DNA from: Ophiothrix spiculata
Lineage: Eukaryota; Echinodermata; Ophiuroidea; Amphilepidida; Ophiotrichidae
Length of the DNA stretch: 46,958 bases
Assembly: GCA_000969725.1 (NCBI GenBank)
Contig: JXSR01S042513.1
Reading direction: 5' to 3' (one strand)
Positions within the stretch are counted from its first letter, which is position 1; each line of letters begins with the position of its first letter. The notes under the pieces were generated by a model. That model saw nothing but the letters and a program-made list of their open reading frames with translations. It made no database searches and was not told where the DNA came from. The position numbers and the translations under genes were made by a program. Shown here in pieces: positions 10,425-20,632 of this stretch.

Positions 10425-12040
10425 ATTCATATGGTGGCAGCAGTGGGATGAAAGGTTCTGGGGAAAAACTTTTTTTTTCCTACAACAACAAGCAAACCAT
10501 CATGGAATTGCACATAGTTTTAGATTGTCACTGTGACATTTCATAATCCTGATTCACAGGAATCATAATATGTTTGAATTCAAAACACACATTTTCTTCT
10601 ATTTTACAAAATCTAAATTTTTAAAATGCTGTATTAGTAGTAATCATGTATCTGACTTCAAATTATGAATATAGTTGCGGAATAAATGCTTGAAAACTTG
10701 ATGCGATAAATTTGAGAACATATTATAAATTCAAGACAAATTCTCTCATATCTTGTTTACTCCCAGACAAGAGTTCTATCCGAATCACCTTAAAACTAAA
10801 ACAATAATTTCCTACACACATCATAATCATTTAACCATAATTCTTGCAACTCTCAGAAACATTCCAAGACCTACCTTCTTCTTCAAGTTTTCTGCCAAAG
10901 TCTTCATGAAGGAGTCTTTACACTATGACATGTGAGTATTTTATAAACAGTTATCAACGGCGACAAAAGCTTCACTTTGATGAAAACTTCTTTTAAGCTT
11001 AATCACTATCGCCAATTACCACAGAGCGATACCAGGACTTCACTCACTGCATTGTTTTCCTGCTCTTCGCAAACTCAGTGTTGCCACACCAATTAAACAA
11101 ACACTCAAACACTGCCGGAATTGGGCGCAATAGACTGGTACCCGGTAGTATGATTGTGCAGGGGGTACCCATAAAACCACTTTGTGCCTTTTTTACGAAT
11201 ATCCGGGAGGGGTGGGGGGGGGGGGTCCATATGGACCCTGGATTTTGTTTTTTGAGGTATATAGATGGTCCAAATTCTGTAGTCTACTTTGAGCATCCCC
11301 GTACAATTTTTTTAAGAAGCCCGGGGGGGGGGGGGGGGGGGGGCAGTTAACTAAAACGTTGTAGACAGGGCGTGACCACAATTTTTCGAAGGTGTTTTTT
11401 TCTGAAGACAAAATATAGGCCTACCCTTTTCTCCAATTCACAATGTTATAATACGATTTTTATGAAAGGGTTTGAAAAAGTATCATATTTCTTGAAAATA
11501 GCTTTTTTTCATACCGGTGTCAACTGATTCACCCTTCAATCCAAGAAAACAACCCTACCTTTTTCTTGGGCACACCCGGGGGGCACATCCTACCTACAAC
11601 AAGTTAGGCCTTGGGCCTACTCAGTGCCCAGTCGGGCCATCTGGCCACCATTTTCCAATTCTGTACTCTTTTTCTATATAAAGTCTGCCAAATTTACGGA
11701 TGATTTTAATGTTTTCACCCCGCACGCAAAAAAAAAATCCTTCAGGAAGATATCTCTTGTGATCATGTCTTCAGCTGCGTCAAATTTTCAAAAATCAGTC
11801 GTGTACACACAAAATGTTTTTTGTTCTTCGGTTTGTTTTGTTTACAATTTTGCCAATTGTCAATGATACTATTTAAACTGCGTTTTCACCTCTAAAACAA
11901 CTGATGTTGCTGTCTTTCTTTTTAAAAATACAGACTCTTAGGTAGAGGAACCTGGGACCCTGGGACCCTGGGATATTGTCTTTGGATTTTCTGCAAAAAA
12001 AAAAAAGGGGGGAGCAACCCATTTGAGCTGCATTTCGGAG
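10425..12040. other. intergenic with long G-runs
   Basis: No gene is recognised. Two uninterrupted or nearly uninterrupted G-runs lie at 11211-11226 and 11323-11343, the second 21 G long. Similar GGGGG-flanked text follows near 11572-11582 and 12006-12012. Open frames crossing the G-runs give polyglycine or polyproline and are not genes. The runs are candidate G-quadruplexes and also sites where the assembly may be wrong. Confidence 0.5.
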
Positions 12041-12044
12041 TGGA

Positions 12045-12110
12045 CTCATAGCAGACTCCTTATGGGGTATGCATGTTATGCAAGTACTTGTATCATTGAT
12101 TGATTGATAA
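12045..12110 (+). mobile_element. SINE 3' fragment
   Basis: CTTATGGGGTATGCATGTTATGCAAGTAC followed by an (ATTG)n tail at about 12094-12107 matches the 3' half of the tRNA-derived SINE at 19858-20133 (there TTCATGGGGTATGCATGTC). The tRNA-like head is missing. The longer match is described by position only: 12057-12086. Confidence 0.55.
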
Positions 12111-12654
12111 ACGTGAGTACTAGTTTTCTAGTAATCGAGTACCCCGCCCTTTCTTATCCCTGGTATGGGCAAAAGGAGAGAAATTGGGCGTAAAGCCACC
12201 AGTCGTTTAGACAAAACTATTTGGAGTAGTCGAAAGGTGACCCACTGACCCAGTTTGGTTTGAAGACAAAAACTATCTTATTCCTTCGGCATTTTGGCTA
12301 AAAGGGATATTACCACTCTGTTTTCTATGAAAGAAGACGTTCTGAATCGTCTCAATTTGAGTTATCAACACATAAAATACAGAAAAGTCAAATGTTGAAA
12401 CTTCTTGAGACCAGCATTTCCTGTCTGCTCCATAGTGCACAGCGAGGCCATGGGAATGGGGTCATCAAGAGGACAGTCGATATGTGAATGGCTTCTATGT
12501 TAAGATTTCTGAGAAGTGACTCAACAGAAAACTATTTTATTTTATAAAGCATGCAGGGTGGAGATATATATTTACTCATTCTCATTCATCAACTTTACAT
12601 ATAAAATTTATTAATCATTTCAGTAGGTTCATTTTATCAATGTTTTATTCCCGT

Positions 12655-13380
12655 GCAACCCTTTTTCAGAAATGTTTTTTGCTCTGTAACCGCCGTCTGT
12701 AACTCAACAACGGAATATTATTAAATTCAAATAAAAGTATAAATTTCTAGAAGCGCATTTGTATATACTGAACATGATGATCGGGCATGATGGTCAGGTT
12801 AATTTTGGACCAAAATGTTTAAATTTTGAACCTCAAAAATTATGTTTCTGGGTCCAACAGTTTACGGGAAAGCTAACTAAATTTTGTTTTGGTAAATGAT
12901 TTTGAACCACACGTTTTACTTTTTAGAATCTATGACAATATCTAGGAACACATTTCTCAAATTTTAGATTTTTATCTTATTTTTTGAAATATTGCCAAAA
13001 ATAGGTCAAAAAATGTCACATTTTCCAAACAATGGTGTCAGGAGTGGGATTTTTGACAATATCTCAAAAACAAAGAAAATTATTTTAAAAATGCGTTCCT
13101 AGATATTGCTTTCAAGGTTATAAAAAGTAAAAAAGTTCAAAATTGTACCAAAGCAAAGTTTAGTTAGCTTTCCCTTAAGATTTTGGGCCAAACACACGAT
13201 TTTTGGACCTTTTTTGGACATTATTAGGGCCAAAATTTCACATTTTGGAAAAATGACCTGACCGTCATGTTCAGTATGCCTCCTATTCTAAAAACGGTAT
13301 ACTTTTATTTGAATTTAATTATCTGTTGCTGAGTTCACAGTGCAAAAACTATTTCTGAAAACAAAGGGTTGACAGGGCCC
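12655..13380. mobile_element. foldback (long inverted repeat) element
   Basis: About 725 bp form one large imperfect palindrome. The left arm is about 12655-13002, the right arm about 13050-13380, with a loop of about 47 bases. Paired landmarks: CAACCCTTTTTCAGAAATG with its mirror at 13346-13374; AAATTCAAATAAAAGTATA (12723) with 13301-13317; ACTGAACATGA (12767) with 13265-13275; AAGCTAACTAAA (about 12871) with 13155-13168; TCTAGGAAC (12941) with 13095-13103. No ORF is present. The arms have diverged with small gaps. A target duplication could not be fixed. Confidence 0.8.
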
Positions 13381-13388
13381 TTAACACT

Positions 13389-13470
13389 CATATAGACTTC
13401 AACTTCAACTTCAAGATCCATCAAGATATCAGTCTCGATGATAATACACAAGAATTTACTAAAAATCAAC
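13389..13470 (-). mobile_element. LINE 3' tail fragment
   Basis: On the minus strand, CTTGATGGATCTTGAAGTTG continues into (TTGAAG)n, the same hexamer tail that ends the Jockey-like LINE at 15971-15988. This suggests a second, heavily 5'-truncated copy of that family. No coding part remains. Confidence 0.5.
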
Positions 13471-14580
13471 CTTGAAAATCTGGGGCCTTTGGCATTGTAA
13501 GTATATATAGTAACATGTGTTTGTGTGCCGTGCACTTTGAACACGTTTATAAAATTTTAATGTGTACCCCTCCCTGCCGTGCTTTCTCTCGTGACCCATT
13601 GCATGCTCGGACGTGGACCCAATGCCCAACTTCAGCCTAAGTTTTGAATTTTGCTCTCACCCAATGCCCCAGCTTCACTGATGAGTCACTTTATACTCAA
13701 TATGGTATGATGGAAAGACTGAGGAGTTCTACCGACTAAATGATACAGATACTTAATACTACTGTTCAGTGGTGAGCATTTTCAGAGATTTTAAGTAACA
13801 AAAAAGACTCATATTAAGATGGTATTTGCGATATAGACATTAAAGCATTATTGTCATTGACATGTCATTGACACATTTTACAATATTCACCTGTAAATGT
13901 TAAACGTGGTTCGTGGATAACCCCCATTTTTATTTATTCTGTGTACCGATATCACTTTGAATAGTGAGGTCTCCTGTGTAATGATAAGTTAAGATAAAAA
14001 TAGGAAGATATGCAGGGACGTATCTGGGTCGAGGTGGTAATACTGTCATTTGTGGTAGAATTATTACGGGGACGATTAATAAATGCCAACGCAATAAGAA
14101 GAATCTTGACATGGTTTCAAGTATCAGCGAAGTCCATAGTTTGCAGGTCGGTTTGCAGTTTTTTCCCCTGACAGCACTATTTCTAGGGTTTCAATAAATT
14201 CAAAGCTAAATTTTTGTTTAATTTAGAATAATGTTAGTTTTAGATTTGGGATTACCGAAGGTACAAAAATAATATAATCGAAACCAGATCAGGATTCTTC
14301 ACATTGCAATGTCAAAGTTCGTCTCCAATGTAAACACGAAACTGAACTAGTATCCTTAAATTTGCACAGATTTTCTTGATTTCTATTAATGTTTCTGACG
14401 TAAGTTGTAGGTAAGTACGCATTAAGGGACTGTTAGATTACTCATGTTTTATTGTAAACAATATTAATGAGCATGCACTAAATTGCTTGTTGACGGGCTT
14501 GTTGATTGAAAAAAATCAAAATGTGACCTTGCTTACAATACATATAATGTTTTGTCGACATACTAGTAGGTCTAACCTTG
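13471..14580. other. intergenic, no gene recognised
   Basis: Anonymous AT-rich sequence. The open frames seen lack domains. A short (GGTTCT)n run follows at about 14596-14619. Confidence 0.4.
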
Positions 14581-14671
14581 CTTTGGTTCTGCACTTCTGG
14601 TTCTGGTTCTGGTTCTGGTAGCGTACTATTCAACGCCCCCTTGTGGAGGCCAAACGAATAGGTATGAATCA

Positions 14672-15905
14672 ACATCAGACTCCAGAATCTTGCAGAATGA
14701 CCTCGACCAGCTATCCAGATGGCAGTACGACTGGCAGATGCAGTTCAATCCCAGCAAATGCTACGTTATGCATATTTCCAACACCAGGAGTCAACAACAC
14801 TCAGACTACCAACTATGCAACCAAACCTTAACAACTGTGAAATCCCACCCATATCTAGGAGTACATCTACAAGACGACTTGGGCTGGAGTACTCACATTG
14901 GTCATGTTACGTCTAAAGCCAACAGAATGCTTGGGGTTGTTCGCCGGAACCTGTACAATTGTCTAGTGCCTACGTCCCCTTCTCACAAGAAGGTGACTGC
15001 CAGCTCCATTGAACTTCTCTATAGACGAATTTCATAAGTCAATATCTTCTTTCAGAGAGCATATAAATTTACCAAAGGTAGTCCAGTATATTCTCATTAG
15101 TATTTAACAACATATAATAGGCCAATATCAGCTTCAGTTGAGTTTAAATGCATTTTTTTGATAAAAGTTGGTCAAAATCCAAGATGGCGGCGACCATGTG
15201 CTTTGACAAAAAAGTTGCCAAAAGTTGGTTTAAAAATTACTCTAGTATTTTAAAATACTCACAATAATATTCCAAAGTCATTGTGGATCATTTCAGTGAA
15301 TGTTTGGGTCCTCTAAGTTTACTTAGTTTACTAAAAATTGATGAAACAACTTTTACAACTCATGACTGTACGATTTCAATTGACTTTCATGTGACTCTAT
15401 TGAGAGAGTCACAGTTGGGACTAACAATTGTCCAGAGTCGCTGAAAGAAACTGCATACTTCAGCTTGGTCAGACCTCATCTGGAATATGCGAGTGCCGTA
15501 TGGGACCCCTATCAGAAGAAAGACATCAAAAACATCGAGAGAATTCAAAGGAGCGCTTCTAGGTTTGTCAAATGCAACTATGAACGCACCAAAGGCACCG
15601 TTACATCACTTCTCACCGATCTTCAATGGCAGTCTCTTGAATCCAGAAGGAAAGATGCCCGTCTAACATTCTTGTATAAGATCATCAACAACGAAGTAGA
15701 CGTCCCTAGCAACCATTATCTCAAACCAGTTACCCGTCGCTCTCGTGCAAACAACTCCAAAAGCTATATACTGCACCAAACAAGACTTCAATCTCATAAG
15801 AACTCATTTTTTCCACGCACCATAGTAGAGTGGAACGCACTACCAGAATTAACAGTCAACGCATCAAGTTCACAAGCCTTTAAGAAATTATTACAAACTC
15901 AATAA
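14672..15905 (+). pseudogene. LINE reverse transcriptase remnant, split
   Basis: The frame encodes the end of the palm (QMQFNPSKC, YLGV) and the thumb/connection region (LVRPHLEYASAVWDP, TDLQWQSLESRRKDARL) of a Jockey-group LINE protein, ending at a natural-looking stop at 15903-15905. Apart from the insertion it has no frameshift or premature stop over about 760 coding bases, so the parent copy was probably young when it was hit. The upstream catalytic motif is truncated away at about 14640. Confidence 0.8.
14964..15423. mobile_element. insertion with 9-bp target duplication
   Basis: A 460-bp insert splits the LINE reverse transcriptase. It is flanked by ACAATTGTC on both sides (14955-14963 and 15424-15432). 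Its ends are TAGTGCCTA and GGGACTA, whose complement TAGTCCC matches 6 of 7 bases, so short TIRs are likely. A 9-bp (or 8-bp, since the site is palindromic) duplication fits Mutator-like or hAT-like DNA transposons. There is no ORF. The interior includes AAGATGGCGGCGACCATG near 15181. Confidence 0.75.
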
Positions 15906-15990
15906 CTCCAGCTTAATCCCCGCACAAGCTTGGCTTCAATACTCGCAAGAGTCCAGCCAATACAAGCGTTGAAGTTGAAGTTGAAGTAGG

Positions 15991-16637
15991 TAGTAGTCTA
16001 GTAAATTTGAAATTTGTTATGTGCAATCAGGGGGGATGGTCACAATTTTCCGGCCTATTTTCAAATCATTGGATTTACATGTGATCGTGATATTCAAAGT
16101 AAATATCTTTAATATTTCATATTATGTGTATCTATGTTAGCAAATCCCAAATCAGTTGGATTCGATATTGAGCTCCATTAAGACCTTTATATTTTGAATC
16201 ATTTGTGTTGGAACTATCAGAAAAATACTACGCAGCCCAAGTTCCGCCCACATACTGTTATTTTTCAATTAGCCAAGTGCCGTATTGCTCAACTGTAATA
16301 TTGACTATATCTATATGCGGGGACGGTTCACTGAAAATGGCACAAAAATTTGGATCAAAATCGCTGCCGCCTGATAATAAAAACATGCTACATGTTTCAG
16401 CTAAGGACATCGGTCCCACATAGGTCGTCTGATAACATACGTTTATATCGAAATGGGTCAAGCCCAGTGAGAAGCACAAACAGTTATAAATTTAAAGGTT
16501 CATAAAATTAACTTTATTGGAAATAGGATCATAGAAAACATAGAAAATGACACCAAAATCAGCAAATATCATCATTCCTAAGTCAAGTTATGGGCGATTT
16601 TGTATCTCAAAAGTAGGGAAAATTTTCTGATAGCTAG
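15991..16637. other. intergenic, no gene recognised
   Basis: Overlapping open frames on both strands at 16205-16479 share the same AT-balanced stretch, show no domain and have no splice context. Nothing else is seen. Confidence 0.4.
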
Positions 16638-16665
16638 GCCTAAGCCAACAGCAGTCCGGAGGCCA

Positions 16666-16684
16666 ATCCCACAATGCATTGCGG
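16666..16684 (+). promoter_or_regulatory. ZNF143/Staf-like motif in TIR
   Basis: ATCCCACAATGCATTGCGG matches the Staf/ZNF143 consensus YYCCCANNRTGCMNYRCGR at all but the first position. In animals this motif drives snRNA, tRNA-Sec and many housekeeping promoters. Here it lies at the inner edge of a transposon TIR, so it may equally be a transposase or THAP-type binding site. Binding is not demonstrated. Confidence 0.35.
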
Positions 16685-17152
16685 TTTTCAGTTGACATTT
16701 GATATTATCGACTGAACGCTGTGTGTGACGTCATCATTTCTCTATCGCCCGTCAGCGAGAGCACATCGATCTCTACAACATTGTATGTGCCGGTATTGCA
16801 GTGGATTCAGTATAAACACTGATTACAACTCTCTATAATATATTTATTATGTAAAGAAAAAAAAGATTTTAAAATCAGGAAATCATCAGCTGTCATTTGT
16901 AAATATCAACGTTGTTGTTGTCAATTTTGACAAAGCCACGGCACATTTTGATTTTTATGAATTCCGATAACAGTATGCTTCATAATAAATTTTAAAAATC
17001 TACGTGTTGAGATCAGAGTGATTGACTTGATTTTATTTGTGTTAAAGTTGTAAAAAAAATCAAAACCCCAATTATTTCAGTGTCTTTACTCCTAAATAAA
17101 AGTATTGAACATTTAAAATGAAAATAAGAAGTGAAAAAAAAAGAGCTCTCCC

Positions 17153-17236
17153 CCAGACTCGATCCTGGTTCGGAAAATGTTATTCCACAACTGTAACAAG
17201 AAATGTGTACAGCGCCTTAAACCACTCGGCCACGCT
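17153..17236 (-). pseudogene. serine/leucine tRNA-like relic
   Basis: On the minus strand, TGGCCGAGTGGTTTAAGGCG is an excellent A box of serine or leucine tRNAs, followed about 45 bases later by a B-box-like GGATCGAGTCT (two mismatches to GGTTCGANTCC). The acceptor stem halves do not pair and the T stem has a mismatch, so this is not a working tRNA gene. It may be the head of a tRNA-derived SINE or a captured pseudogene inside the TIR element. Confidence 0.6.
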
Positions 17237-17760
17237 TCACGATGAATAAGCATGAATTTATTGGTACTTATACTATACAGGTTTGCCTAACGTAAAAATA
17301 GCCTCTTACACAACGCGACTGATCGCTGATATATTACGATTTACCATGGACAATGTGTTTACGTAAATGAATAGTAGAAACGAGATTTGTATGAATTTGG
17401 CTGGCTCTCAGAATTACCTAACCTACTTTTACATTAAAAATAGTGAAGAGGATTAACTACCAGGAATATTTTTCAACACAGAATGACCTTTATCGTCGAA
17501 CTGGTGAAAGTAAACAACTCTCCCTTCATGTACAAGTGGTTATCCAATGGCGACTAGCGTTACACGTATTTTCTATGGTAGGTTCTCGGTATCTTAATAT
17601 TGCAATTTAGAGTCATTTGAATTGTGGGATTGGCTTCCGGACTGCTGTTGCCTAAGCCCTTATTCGCCCCATAGGATTCCATGTAAACATTAATGAGATT
17701 AGTGTAGCGTATGGAAAATGTTTTTGTTTACCACGTTGTAGGATACGATTCTTACTGCAC

Positions 17761-17965
17761 TTACCGTTCATTATTTCTACCTGGGGGGGGGGGGGGCGGC
17801 GGGTGTAAAGAGGGGATCCACATATTTTTAGTCAAGCAAAAAAGGGGAGGGGGGCATGTGGTTTTTTATCGTTGAAAGGGGAGCCATGTGGTTTTGCATA
17901 ACCGAAAACCTGTATAAATTTAAATGTGAAAAAGCAAAGAATTTTGTGCGCTCCTCACAAATTTT
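17761..17965 (+). mobile_element. G-rich repeat end, copy A
   Basis: It starts ACCGTTCATTATTTCTACCT followed by a G-run, then about 130 bases (17830-17960) that recur in inverted orientation at 19150-19285: a TCAAGCAAAAAAGGGG block, a CGTTGAAAGGGG block and AAATTTAAATGTGAAAAAGC. By eye the two are about 80 percent alike. Probably a partial or rearranged copy of the element at 18923-19290. Confidence 0.6.
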
Positions 17966-18120
17966 CAAATATTGAAGCAATTATCAGTCAAAATTTGCCA
18001 AGTTTTGAGCAAGAATTTTTAGCTAAAATTAGCAGATTTGACATAAATCGGAGATTTTAAGACAAAGTAAGCCACCTTGATGTGTCGAAAATATAAATAT
18101 ATAGGCCTAAATAATAGAAA

Positions 18121-18160
18121 GTATACACTCCCGGTCAAAAGTGTTTGCGCACAAAACCTT
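18121..18160 (+). mobile_element. possible solo mariner-type terminus
   Basis: TACACTCCCGGTCAAAAGTG followed by TTTGCGCAC resembles Tc1/mariner-type termini, which begin after TA with CACTSCCGGTCAAAAG-like text. No matching inverted terminus is visible in the window. Confidence 0.25.
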
Positions 18161-18471
18161 TAACCAGTCATATCTCGAGAACCGTTCATCATTTGCGTCA
18201 TATTTATTCGGATTTATATTTTACAGTTATAGATCTAAAGAACTCAACAGGAATTGCATTTATCGCATTTGAAAATATGGCATGCTAAACATACAGTATA
18301 CTTTCCGTAGGCCTACTACATTCAAAAACGGAGTTTAAATACGTAACATCACTGCACATTTTTTGGGAAACTAATGACCTGAAAAATGTTATCTACGGCC
18401 CGCTCTACTGTTACACGGTGATAACGAGCACTTAAAAAAGATCAACCAAAAACAGGAAAAAAATCACTTAA

Positions 18472-18918
18472 GGCGACACACCACAATAGAGCTTCCCATT
18501 GACTTACTGTACAAAATGGCTTCCTAAAAACACCCGAGAACTCAATAATCGCAACACCGCCTTTTCTCAGATGATTATGATCTCTTCTGACACAAAATGA
18601 TGATAAAAGTACACCTTCAAGGCAAAAATTACAAGAAACTGGACGCTGAAGTATAACGCCCCTTATCACCGACAGCCGAATTTTGTATTTCCAGAATCAA
18701 GCGCAAATTAAGGAAAACCCTTTAAATTTTACCAAATTAATCTGGAGATCAAAAATGGCATCAGATCATCTTTAAATTAACCTAATTTTATAATTAGAAC
18801 AAAATATCGACCAAACATATTGCCCTTCCATACGTTTTCTGTTTTTAGAAGGGCAGTCAATTTTGCGGATTTTAGAAATGCCGGATTGCGAGTTCTAGTT
18901 ATTTAGTGGTGTGCGCCC
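18472..18918. mobile_element. TTAA-flanked non-autonomous element
   Basis: A 447-bp element with termini GGCGACACACCAC and the complement of GGGCGCACACCAC, flanked by TTAA at 18468-18471 and 18919-18922. This suits a Kolobok-type element (TTAA target, no CCC terminus as in piggyBac). The minus-strand open frame inside it (18442-18669) has no domain. It abuts the next repeat at 18923, which begins directly after the TTAA. Confidence 0.8.
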
Positions 18919-18922
18919 TTAA

Positions 18923-19290
18923 GGGACCGTTCATTATTTCTACCTATGGGGGGCGGGTGAAAATGGAAAACCACCTCAGAAAAGTGTATGGGCCCCCGCT
19001 TTCTTTACAAAAAAAGTACATGCCCCCCTCCATGTCTCATAACGCTTAATCACGGGCAAAAACGTAATTATTATACCAAACGATCAAGACTCTGAAACAA
19101 GTCATGTTTTTTATAGGTGCCTAATGTATCCAATATAGATAATCCATGTGCGAAGCGCACAAAATTCTTTGCTTTTTCACATTTAAATTTATAAAGGTTT
19201 TCGCTTATATGCAAAACCATATGGCCCCCCCCCCCTTTCAACGTTAAAAAAAACCCACATGGCCCCCCTTTTTGCTTGACACATCTATCA
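18923..19290. mobile_element. G-rich/C-rich inverted repeat element, copy B
   Basis: It starts GGGACCGTTCATTATTTCTA and a GGGGGG run, and ends in a C-run-rich segment (19217-19285) complementary to the interior of copy A. The left half is G-rich and the right half C-rich, as in a hairpin-forming MITE. The exact right end and any duplication could not be fixed. Confidence 0.5.
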
Positions 19291-19857
19291 CATAACTATT
19301 TGTGCATAAAATGAAAAATACTAATTGTACTTGAAAAAACAGAAATTACTTTTTCCATACTCATGAAAGAAACCTTTTTGAATTAAATTTATCGCACTGT
19401 TCGGATCAGAGAAATCAAATGGTATGGTTGGTTTGTTTACACTGGTTACCATCTCTTCAAACATCATTTTTGTGTGACTAACAACCTCGGGAAGTTTTTA
19501 TAATAGGTAAATTTAGTATAAATATCCTTTGTCATGTTTGTGGAGTGTTGCGGTGTGTATTTGATAAAAATGATCATTTCTTGGGACATTGGGTACCGGT
19601 ATGTGTACTTATGCGATACCACTGCCAGAAATTTCGGGTAACATTACCCCTGAGGAAAAAGAATAACTACAGTTTACATGGAAGAATTAATATGGACATT
19701 TTGGGGTAAGTCATTATAATACCGCGACTTATTGCAAAGAGGGCAAAAACTTGGACAAAATTTGAATGTCCAGTTTTTCACATGGACTTCATTAAATTCC
19801 ACGTACTGGAATACAGGAATACTTCTCTTTAAACTGCAACTATTTGGTTATCTGCAA
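19291..19857. other. upstream region of CCDC103, nothing recognised
   Basis: AT-rich DNA without an evident gene. The 5' noncoding exon and promoter of CCDC103 should lie somewhere upstream of 20482 but cannot be recognised here. Confidence 0.35.
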
Positions 19858-20133
19858 ACTCTCAGTTTATACAGCGGTTGTGGGTTCGAGCCCGGGGCGT
19901 GGCAGTTCTCTTGTCCTTGTGTCCTTAAGCAAGAAACTTTACTTGCTCTGTGGTTCTGAAGTCACCTTAAGCCATTGTCCCTGTATGAATAGACTTAGTC
20001 CTTCATGGGGTATGCATGTCATGTAAGTACATCTAAATTTCCAGATATCTCTTCTAAGTACTCCTCTAATGAATTTCAGAAGACCTTTGATAAAGCCCCT
20101 GCAAATTTCAAGTGTATATTGATTGACTGATTG
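19858..20133 (+). mobile_element. tRNA-derived SINE
   Basis: A pol III B box, GTGGGTTCGAGCCCGGGGCG, lies at 19879-19898, preceded by an eroded A box. It is followed by the widespread SINE body text CTTGTGTCCTTAAGCAAGAA and ACTTTACTTGCTCTG, a segment shared with 12057-12086, and a tail rich in ATTG/ACTG at 20116-20134. The head is decayed and the element cannot be transcribed as a normal tRNA. Confidence 0.65.
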
Positions 20134-20137
20134 ATCT

Positions 20138-20222
20138 AAGGGACAGGATAGCTCAGTGGTTAGAGCACTTTCCAAGTACCGTACGCAAGAGGTCAGGTTT
20201 TCGAGTCCCGTTCGGCCAGTAT
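20138..20222 (+). mobile_element. tRNA-like SINE head
   Basis: ATAGCTCAGTGGTTAGAGCA is a near-ideal tRNA D-arm/A box; GGTTTTCGAGTCCCG 40 bases later is a B box with two inserted bases, and CGGCCAG follows as a possible 3' acceptor strand. The insertion in the B box and the poor acceptor pairing argue against a functional tRNA. It lies about 260 bases upstream of the first CCDC103 coding exon. Confidence 0.6.
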
Positions 20223-20483
20223 TTTGTTTCAAAATGAATGAAATCTTGGCTGGGGCTGGTTGTTTGTGATTTGTTTAATTGTTATTAATGTTCTAGAAGT
20301 ACGGTAGTATAAAATGCATATTTCTCATCATTAATATGTTAGAATTACAGTAGCAACAGATCTGGTCTTGCATAGTAGTGTGCATCGTTATAGCTCAATA
20401 ATCCTGTTCAAATGTACAGTTTGTCTGTCTCCCAACTTTAGATAAAAATATAGATGGCAGTATTTATTTTATTTTTCTCCAGG

Positions 20484-20632
20484 ATGGCAGACCTTAGTGA
20501 AGACCGAATTGATTTTACCAAGTTAGAACGAGAACTAGAAGCAGCTGTGGAATCAGATGAAAGATACTGGAGAGAAAATGATGCCAAAATGAGGGCGGTG
20601 GAACAGAGGGTGGAGACGTATGAACAGTTTAG
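20484..20632 (+). CDS. CCDC103: CCDC103 coding exon 1
   Basis: Starts [20 protein letters not shown] and ends in TTT AG before the donor GTTAGT. TTTTTCTCCAG precedes G-ATG, so the exon itself begins at 20483 and the 5' UTR is split by an intron. It encodes the charged coiled-coil half of the N-terminal domain. Confidence 0.9.

Larger units (their letters stand above)
14640..15990 (+). mobile_element. Jockey/Rex-like LINE fragment, interrupted
   Basis: Reverse-transcriptase C-terminal part in two pieces. The left piece (about 14672-14963) encodes ILQNDLDQLSRW, WQMQFNPSKCYVM, YLGVHLQDDLGWSTHI and RRNLYNC. The right piece (15433-15905) encodes SLKETAYFSLVRPHLEYASA, VWDPYQKK, RIQRSASRFVKCNYERT and the C-terminus. 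The pieces are in frame once the 14964-15423 insertion and one duplicated 9-mer are disregarded. The 3' end has a (TTGAAG)n tail at about 15971-15988. The fragment is 5'-truncated and lacks the catalytic palm, so it is inactive. Confidence 0.85.
16647..17649. mobile_element. 1.0-kb TIR element with 7-9-bp duplication
   Basis: TIRs of about 31 bases: left end AACAGCAGTCCGGAGGCCAA continuing TCCCACAAT, right end its near-perfect complement (17619-17649; one internal difference). Both sides carry GCCTAAGCC (16638-16646 and 17650-17658); because of shared G and C at the boundary the true duplication is 7-9 bp. This fits P, hAT or Mutator-like superfamilies. No transposase ORF is present. The interior holds a full CRE-type palindrome TGACGTCA (16726-16733), a ZNF143-like site at the inner edge of the left TIR (16666-16684) and a serine-tRNA-like relic on the minus strand (17153-17236). 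Confidence 0.8.

Noticed and set aside
11078-11411. Overlapping frames with polyglycine and polyproline ends
   Set aside because: Produced by homopolymer G-runs on both strands; no domain.
16205-16479. Overlapping frames of about 72 codons on both strands
   Set aside because: Mirror-image open frames of one low-stop stretch, no recognisable domain or splice context.
17153-17236. Functional serine tRNA gene on the minus strand
   Set aside because: Acceptor strands do not pair, T stem is mismatched and the B box has two changes.
18121-18160. Complete mariner element
   Set aside because: Only one terminus-like sequence is present; no inverted partner or transposase was found.
20138-20222. Functional tRNA gene
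   Set aside because: The A box is excellent, but the B box has two extra bases and the acceptor stem does not pair; a SINE head is more likely.
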